A DNA stretch of 64,000 nucleotides from Enterocloster bolteae (GTDB lineage: Bacteria > Bacillota > Clostridia > Lachnospirales > Lachnospiraceae). A model generated the notes under the pieces. It was not told where the DNA came from. It saw only the letters and a list, made by a program, of their open reading frames with translations, and ran no database searches. The stretch covers positions 3,472,001 to 3,536,000 of the forward strand of contig NZ_CP022464.2 in NCBI RefSeq assembly GCF_002234575.2, given 5' to 3'. Within the stretch, counting starts at the first letter, position 1. Every line of letters starts with the position of its first letter. The translations under genes and the position numbers were made by a program. Shown piece by piece: positions 58,840-64,000 of this stretch.

Positions 58840-59871
58840 TTATATGAATGGCCGTCTGTCCAGCACCAGCTTTAATGGCTTGTTTGTAACAAGCTCCCCT
58901 GGAAGAGCATTTTGGAGCTCGGCTAGTGCACAGATACATCCAAATAATGAATGCATATCATTAAATCCATCATCCGTTTCATAGTCCAGATGTTCCAAAT
59001 AATCAATATAGGTGAGCGCAAAGTCATGAAGTGCTGTTTTAGCTTCATCAAACCGATGACCACTGTGACGCAGTCCTCGGTTTAAACAATAAACCCAATC
59101 TATTTCTGCAAAAGAAACCTTTTTTCCCAACGTCTCCCAATCATTTTTTTTATAAATGGCCAGGCAGGTATCCACAATCTTATCCGGATATGGTAAGGGC
59201 CTATGGGCATATTCATGATTGAACAGATAGTGAAACGACGCCGCAAGATGCGGAAAAACAGACGGTTTTGCTCTTACTCCAGCAAATGAATCTGCTTTTA
59301 GAACTGGTTTGACCTGTCCTTTTCTCCAAAATCCTGTTTCCGGGTCAGCTTCGATGCTAAGCCATCTGAAGTACCGGTCCTCCCACTGCATGTCCGCTTC
59401 TTCCATAAGCACCATAGCTGCATAGATGCCTGCTCCTTGATGGGAAGCCAGCCATGGATCTTCTGACCAGCAAAGTCCATCTAGAAATTGTTCCAAATTA
59501 TGCTGCTGCAAATACGGCTGCATATCAAACAATGGATGAACAGCCTTTTCTTCAAATAATTCCAATGCTGCTACACAGTGTGCTGTAGTATGGTAAGGAT
59601 GATGCGTAGCTTCCTCAAACAAACCACTTATTGGATTTTGGAATCCTTGCAGATTTATAATCCAATTCTCGCGTTCTGCTGACGTTGCTGGAAACTCTCC
59701 AATCATGTACCGTATATTTGCTGCATCTGCACACCCATATGGATTAATTACCAGTTCTCTATCATTCGTAGCGTTTTGCCATATCCATCTTGAATAACCG
59801 CTTCCTCCATCTACACAGTGACTTTGGATTACCTTTCGTGCACCTTCAATGATTCCTTCAATATTTTTCAT
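58840..59871 (-). CDS. Putative (alpha/alpha)6-barrel carbohydrate enzyme
   Basis: 343 residues, no signal peptide, AGGGG upstream. Aromatic- and His-rich helical protein (YHTTAHCVAALELFEEKAVH, WLASHQGAGIYAAMVLMEEA, FPHLAASFHYLFNHEYAHRP, FNDMHSLFGCICALAELQ), the look of an (alpha/alpha)6 toroid as in several glycosidases, lyases and epimerases. Not assigned to a family. Placed between the permease and GH4 genes, it may process the same sugar. Confidence 0.6.
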   Translation of the reverse strand: MKNIEGIIEGARKVIQSHCVDGGSGYSRWIWQNATNDRELVINPYGCADAANIRYMIGEFPATSAERENWIINLQGFQNPISGLFEEATHHPYHTTAHCVAALELFEEKAVHPLFDMQPYLQQHNLEQFLDGLCWSEDPWLASHQGAGIYAAMVLMEEADMQWEDRYFRWLSIEADPETGFWRKGQVKPVLKADSFAGVRAKPSVFPHLAASFHYLFNHEYAHRPLPYPDKIVDTCLAIYKKNDWETLGKKVSFAEIDWVYCLNRGLRHSGHRFDEAKTALHDFALTYIDYLEHLDYETDDGFNDMHSLFGCICALAELQNALPGELVTNKPLKLVLDRRPFI

Positions 59872-59877
59872 TCTACA

Positions 59878-60726
59878 TTACCCCTTAATTCCTGATGTGG
59901 CAATGCCCTCTACCAAATATTTCTGCAGTGTGATGAAAATAATGACTGCCGGCAGCAGGGATAGTGTTGCCATAGCAAACATTGCACCATAGTCCGATGT
60001 AGAGCTTGGATCGCAGAATAATTTCAAAGCGTAGCTAATTGGGTACATGGTTGTCTTGTTGATATAGAGCAATGGACTCATAAAATCATCCCATCTCCAA
60101 ATAAAGGAAAAAATTCCCGATGTAATAAGGGCAGGAATAATTAAAGGAAGAATTATCTGACGGAAAACACCGTAATATGAGCAGCCATCTATTTTCGCCG
60201 CCTCATCTAATTCTCTTGGTATTCCCTCGATAAACTGCATAATCAGGAAGATAAAGAAACCTTGTCCAAAAAAGTAAGGCGCAATTAATGGTAAATATGT
60301 ACCTACCCATCCTAGCTTTTTAAACCAAATAAACTGCGGTATCATCATAACCTGAAAAGGCAGCATCATTGAAACCATCATGCATGTAAACAGCAGCTTC
60401 TTCCCTTTGAATCTGCATCTGGCAAATCCATACCCTACAATTGCAGATGAGGCAACTGCTCCCACGGTTGAAAGCACGGAAATGATGGCGGAATTAGCGA
60501 AAAAACGGCCAAAGGTGCTACCGGCAAATCCCTTCCACCCATTCACATAATTGACCAGAGTCGCCTTCTCAGGCAACAGTTCTTTTGCTGTAGCAAATAT
60601 AGTATTGGTTTCTTTAAATGAGCTCATAAGCATCCATATTAGTGGATACACCATTATCAGACCGCCAATGCAGACCAGAATGTGATAAATTGTAATCCCT
60701 ATTGTTCTTTTATTTTTCATACCCAT
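59878..60726 (-). CDS. Carbohydrate ABC transporter permease, MalG type
   Basis: 282 residues, six hydrophobic helices. The EAA loop that docks the ATPase is ELDEAAKIDGCSYYGVFRQI followed by ILPLIIPAL. Start at 60726 with GGAGAATGATAT, three bases after the stop of the other permease. Forms the membrane channel with the MalF-type partner. No ATPase gene is in the operon; a shared MsmK/UgpC-type ATPase elsewhere would be needed. Confidence 0.94.
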   Translation of the reverse strand: MGMKNKRTIGITIYHILVCIGGLIMVYPLIWMLMSSFKETNTIFATAKELLPEKATLVNYVNGWKGFAGSTFGRFFANSAIISVLSTVGAVASSAIVGYGFARCRFKGKKLLFTCMMVSMMLPFQVMMIPQFIWFKKLGWVGTYLPLIAPYFFGQGFFIFLIMQFIEGIPRELDEAAKIDGCSYYGVFRQIILPLIIPALITSGIFSFIWRWDDFMSPLLYINKTTMYPISYALKLFCDPSSTSDYGAMFAMATLSLLPAVIIFITLQKYLVEGIATSGIKG

Positions 60727-60729
60727 ATA

Positions 60730-61638
60730 TCATTCTCCTTCGCTGAATACCCACTTCTTTTTTGTCTTGAATAAGATTACTGTAACCGTACCTACAATAA
60801 ACAGCATGACCCAGGCCATAGCGGCTCCGTATCCCATCCTATAAAACTCAAAGGACTGTTGATACATATAAACGGTATAGAACAAAGTGGAATTCATGGG
60901 CTTTCCCTGGGTAATGATATAGCACTGGGAAAAAGCAAGAAAACCGCTAATCATCTGCATGATAAGATTGAAAAATATGGTAGGAGTCAGCATGGGCAGC
61001 GTTATCTTCCAGAATATATATGGCCTGGATGCTCCATCCACCCGCGCACTTTCATACAAAGAATTTGGTATCTGTTTTAGTGCAGACAAAAAGATAAGCA
61101 TAGAGGAACCAAACTGCCAGACTGCCAACAAAATCAAGGTCCATATTGCAGTTTTAGTATTGCCCAGCCATGCGAATTGAGTATCAATGCCAACGGCAGC
61201 CAACAGAGCATTAATCACACCATCCGTAGCAAAAATACGTTTCCATAGGATAGATACTGCCACAGAACCGCCGATGATAGACGGCAGATAATAAACCGCC
61301 CTATAAATAGGGGTCATCCTGGTATTTCTAACCAGGATGACAGCCACTGCTAAGGCAAATACCAGCCTCATAGGGACAGATATAAATGTATAAAAAATAG
61401 TAACAAATAATGATTTAATGTACGTTTTATCTGTTGTAAACATTTCAATATAATTGGCAAGTCCAATAAATTTGGGCTGGGATAGAATATTATAGTCAGT
61501 CAAAGAATAATAAAGAGACATGCATATGGGAACCAGCGTAAAACACAAGAATCCGACCGCAAAAGGCAATGTGCAGATACTCCCTGCCACACTTTCCTTA
61601 TTAAACCACTGCCTCAGTGTCAATTTGTTTTCCTTCAT
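60730..61638 (-). CDS. Carbohydrate ABC transporter permease, MalF/UgpA type
   Basis: 302 residues, six helices. EAA loop YESARVDGASRPYIFWKITL followed by PMLTPTIFF. It begins with a cytoplasmic stretch KENKLTLRQWFNKESVAGSI, as in UgpA/LacF-like permeases. AGAGGGG precedes the ATG. Second gene of the sugar operon after the binding protein. Confidence 0.94.
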   Translation of the reverse strand: MKENKLTLRQWFNKESVAGSICTLPFAVGFLCFTLVPICMSLYYSLTDYNILSQPKFIGLANYIEMFTTDKTYIKSLFVTIFYTFISVPMRLVFALAVAVILVRNTRMTPIYRAVYYLPSIIGGSVAVSILWKRIFATDGVINALLAAVGIDTQFAWLGNTKTAIWTLILLAVWQFGSSMLIFLSALKQIPNSLYESARVDGASRPYIFWKITLPMLTPTIFFNLIMQMISGFLAFSQCYIITQGKPMNSTLFYTVYMYQQSFEFYRMGYGAAMAWVMLFIVGTVTVILFKTKKKWVFSEGE

Positions 61639-61671
61639 TTCTCTGTCCCCTCTCTTAATCTGCTTTTCATA

Positions 61672-63021
61672 TTATTGTCCAGAATACCCTTTTAGAAGGA
61701 TTGCATTTCCCTTTTCGTAGAACTCTGCTGCTGCTTCATCAGCAGTCTTGCTGCCATAGCAGACCTCCTCTGTCAAACTATCAATCAGGTTTGTAATTTC
61801 TCCCGAGCCCACCGGGTCTGCAGGGTCAAGAGCGGAACAGTTCTCTGATACTTTTGTTACAAATTCAATCACCAACTGTTCATCCTGTCCCAACTTTGGT
61901 GTAATAGCCTCTGCTATAACAGAGGACGCCGGAACACCTCTCTCACCTAACAATACATCGTTACATTCCTTGGAATTAGTCAGATAATTAATTACCTTTA
62001 CTGCTTCTTCCGGATTTTTGCTATTACTGGATACGGAAAAGAACTGGCTTGGTTTTGTATAATCTGCCTGTTTTATATTGTTGGCTGGCCAAGTACACAC
62101 TGCATACTCATATTCTTCCGGTTTGGAATTCATAGCTGCGGCATACTGGTTTGACCATACGATAGTAGACCATGACTTACCGCTGTGAATCGCATCCTCT
62201 TCAATGGAAGTTGTTGATATTTCCACAAATGCCGCCGGGTCCGTGTGCCATCCCTCTTTGATTGCATTTTCATAAAGTCGGAAGAAGTCAGCGAAGGTGC
62301 TTTCCTGTCCCCCCAATCCTCCTTGGTTATTGTAGAGTTTTTCGCCCCTGTCTCTCATATAATACTGTAAATATTTTGTACCTGCACCATATGCAATATT
62401 AGTAGGGGTACCCGTTTTTTCATATATCAGTTTTGAATACTCAATATAATGATCCAGCGTGATTTCATCGCCAATCTCAATCCCGGCATTGTCTGTTATA
62501 GTTTTATTGTAAATCATCATTGGAGCATTCAATCCATTACAAATTCCATACAGCTTTCCACCAATTTTTCCTGAATCCACCGTTGAATCTGCTAAGTTTG
62601 ACAGGTCCAGCAAACCATTCTCCACATAGGGAGTTAAGTCCAAAAGCAGGCCGTTAGATACATATTGGTCAATGTAACGATAGTCCATCTGTATGATATC
62701 AGGCAAATCGTTACCTGCTGACTGAGCTGCCAATCGATCCCAGTAAGAACTGAATTCATTAATTTCCTCCTGAAAGCTTATTCCTGGGTTATCTTCTGAA
62801 TACATTTTAAGAACCTTATCCGTCTTTTCATTCCTTACCTGGTTTCCCCACCAGGAAAACCGTAATACCATGTCTCCTGAGGCATCAGCTGCATTCTCTG
62901 TAACCGCCGGTGTATCCGCTGCAGAAGTGTTTCCCCCATTGCTTTCTGAACTGCCGCATCCAAATAAACTTCCTGCACTTAACACGATAGCCATTCCAAT
63001 TGCAAGATTTCTCTTTAACAT
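61672..63021 (-). CDS. Extracellular sugar-binding lipoprotein of the ABC transporter
   Basis: 449 residues. Lipoprotein signal AIGMAIVLSAGSLFGCGSS (Cys 22), then a Ser/Asn/Ala-rich linker and a type 1 sugar-binding fold (RFSWWGNQVRNEKTDKVLKM, DLPDIIQMDYRYIDQYVSNG, GKIGGKLYGICNGLNAPMMI). Captures an oligosaccharide outside the cell and delivers it to the two permeases. AAGGAGG precedes the ATG. First gene of the operon and divergent from the sensor kinase gene that likely controls it. Confidence 0.94.
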   Translation of the reverse strand: MLKRNLAIGMAIVLSAGSLFGCGSSESNGGNTSAADTPAVTENAADASGDMVLRFSWWGNQVRNEKTDKVLKMYSEDNPGISFQEEINEFSSYWDRLAAQSAGNDLPDIIQMDYRYIDQYVSNGLLLDLTPYVENGLLDLSNLADSTVDSGKIGGKLYGICNGLNAPMMIYNKTITDNAGIEIGDEITLDHYIEYSKLIYEKTGTPTNIAYGAGTKYLQYYMRDRGEKLYNNQGGLGGQESTFADFFRLYENAIKEGWHTDPAAFVEISTTSIEEDAIHSGKSWSTIVWSNQYAAAMNSKPEEYEYAVCTWPANNIKQADYTKPSQFFSVSSNSKNPEEAVKVINYLTNSKECNDVLLGERGVPASSVIAEAITPKLGQDEQLVIEFVTKVSENCSALDPADPVGSGEITNLIDSLTEEVCYGSKTADEAAAEFYEKGNAILLKGYSGQ

Positions 63022-63064
63022 AATAACCCTCCTTAAATAGTCGCGTGCTTTATTTCGTAGGTTT

Positions 63065-63132
63065 ATTATAGCAAGATTTATATTTAGATAAAATACAAAA
63101 AAACGGTTTAAATGTTCACAAAACCGTTTTTA
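63065..63132. promoter_or_regulatory. Divergent control region: operator-like inverted repeat and sugar operon promoter
   Basis: AAAACGGTTT and AAACCGTTTT form an inverted repeat with an ~11-base centre at about 63100-63132. On the minus strand, an extended -10 (TGC-TATAAT, hexamer at 63065-63070) serves the binding-protein gene ~45 bases downstream; no good -35 is visible, as is usual for activator-dependent promoters. The repeat lies 30-60 bases upstream of that -10, a good place for an AraC-type response regulator. Confidence 0.55.
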
Positions 63133-63205
63133 TATGCGATAGCTTATTGAATTATCACCAAATATTGTTATAATTTAAGTACGATTTCAAGGGAGGTTTC
63201 TTTAT

Positions 63206-64000
63206 ATGTATAAAAAGCTGCACAACTGGTTGATAGACACATCATTAAAAACAAAACTGCTCCTTTTTAATTGTCTCATTACCCTTTTTATCGGCATTTC
63301 GTCGTTTCTTGCGGTAAATATTTTTATGAAATATAACGAAGAACTGCTATACAATACTACCGCCAGCGTACTGACATTTTTCTCCAGTGAAATAGGTAAT
63401 TCCTTTGATTCCATGACAACATCTTCTTCCGTACTGATTGCCGACAATACAATTCAGGGTAGCCTATATGACCTCAAATACTCCCCCTCCTCGCTCAAAA
63501 CAGCGGTATCTTACCGTTCTTTATACAATTCCATACTGAGTTATTCATATACAATTCCCCATGTTGAAAGCATCTGCCTGTATACCCCCACATCAACTAT
63601 ATGGAGCAATAACCATCAGTCCTCCCTTTCTGTTTCTCAGCTGGAATACATAAAGGAATATACGGATGAACAAAAAGGCAGTCCTTGCTTTCTGGTTTTA
63701 GATAAGTACAATAATCAACTGGTTCTAGCCCGCCAAATTCGGCGTATAGCTGGTACCAATTTAGAGCCTTTGGGAACGCTGGTTATATTTATTAATACAG
63801 AGTCGCTCATCAAAGCCTCAACTACCCATAATACCTTTGATGACTGCTCCTACATACTAAGTGCAGACGCAAAGACTGTGTACCGTTCAGATGCACCTAC
63901 TCCAGAAAACACATTTGATATTCTGAATGATAGTTATAAAGTCATTCCATTCAAAGGACATTTCTATTTTGTTTTAAAAAGCATGATTCCGGGATATGGA
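63206..64000 (+). CDS. YesM-like sensor histidine kinase, N-terminal part (runs off the right edge)
   Basis: GGGAGG and ATG 63206 open a frame that stays open to the window end (265 codons). It reads MYKKLHNWLIDTSLKTKLLL, then a first membrane helix (NCLITLFIGISSFLAVNIFM) and a long extracellular sensor region (VESICLYTPTSTIWSNNHQS, LVLARQIRRIAGTNLEPLGT). This is the layout of YesM/LytS-type kinases with a Cache-like sensor that control sugar ABC operons with an AraC-type regulator. The second helix, HAMP and kinase domains lie beyond the window. Confidence 0.85.
   Translation, partial: MYKKLHNWLIDTSLKTKLLLFNCLITLFIGISSFLAVNIFMKYNEELLYNTTASVLTFFSSEIGNSFDSMTTSSSVLIADNTIQGSLYDLKYSPSSLKTAVSYRSLYNSILSYSYTIPHVESICLYTPTSTIWSNNHQSSLSVSQLEYIKEYTDEQKGSPCFLVLDKYNNQLVLARQIRRIAGTNLEPLGTLVIFINTESLIKASTTHNTFDDCSYILSADAKTVYRSDAPTPENTFDILNDSYKVIPFKGHFYFVLKSMIPGYG

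Overview
The window looks like the chromosome of a Gram-positive, spore-forming gut clostridium of the Lachnospiraceae, probably close to Enterocloster. The evidence is the order comM-dprA-topA-codY-rpsB-tsf, a sigK without a pro-sequence, an orphan AICAR transformylase plus PurO-type IMP cyclohydrolase under a ZTP riboswitch, paired TIGR03915/TIGR03916-like genes, and strong AGGAGG ribosome binding sites. No rRNA or tRNA gene was found.

Layout. (1) 1-3052: the end of a sensor kinase gene, then an ABC exporter (ATPase plus FtsX-type permease). (2) About 3.1-26.9 kb: an AT-richer accessory island of more than 25 short genes, mostly without recognisable function. Several are of kinds used as immunity or accessory proteins of polymorphic toxins (SUKH, HEAT, LURP-like, GNAT, NTF2-like, DUF3781-like). 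No toxin gene is present. The island holds many broken copies, a ~95-bp promoter repeat in three copies, a recurrent palindrome between genes, and an IS110-family element that has split a DNA-alkylation-repair-like gene. (3) 26.8-32.05 kb: remains of Tn7-like transposition. There is a truncated TnsB-like gene, a TnsA-like gene, a 452-bp pair of transposon ends, and a 2,744-bp element with TGTCA/TGACA ends and a 5-bp ACAAA duplication that touches the tsf stop codon. (4) 32.05-44.6 kb: housekeeping genes on the minus strand, including a putative DNA-repair radical SAM gene with two SOS boxes. (5) 44.6-57 kb: an LtaS-like enzyme, a large lipoprotein, a MATE exporter, the purine genes and a MacB-like exporter operon. 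(6) 57.3-64 kb: a sugar ABC transporter operon with a GH4 enzyme, divergent from a YesM-like sensor kinase that runs off the window.

Main idea. The 3' end of tsf appears to be an attachment site where related Tn7-like elements have stacked. The immunity-type island lies directly beyond them and also carries a scar of fused transposon ends near 11.8 kb. The best candidate for something new is this tsf-anchored, promoter-repeat-rich cassette island together with its small non-autonomous Tn7-like element carrying seven unrecognised genes.
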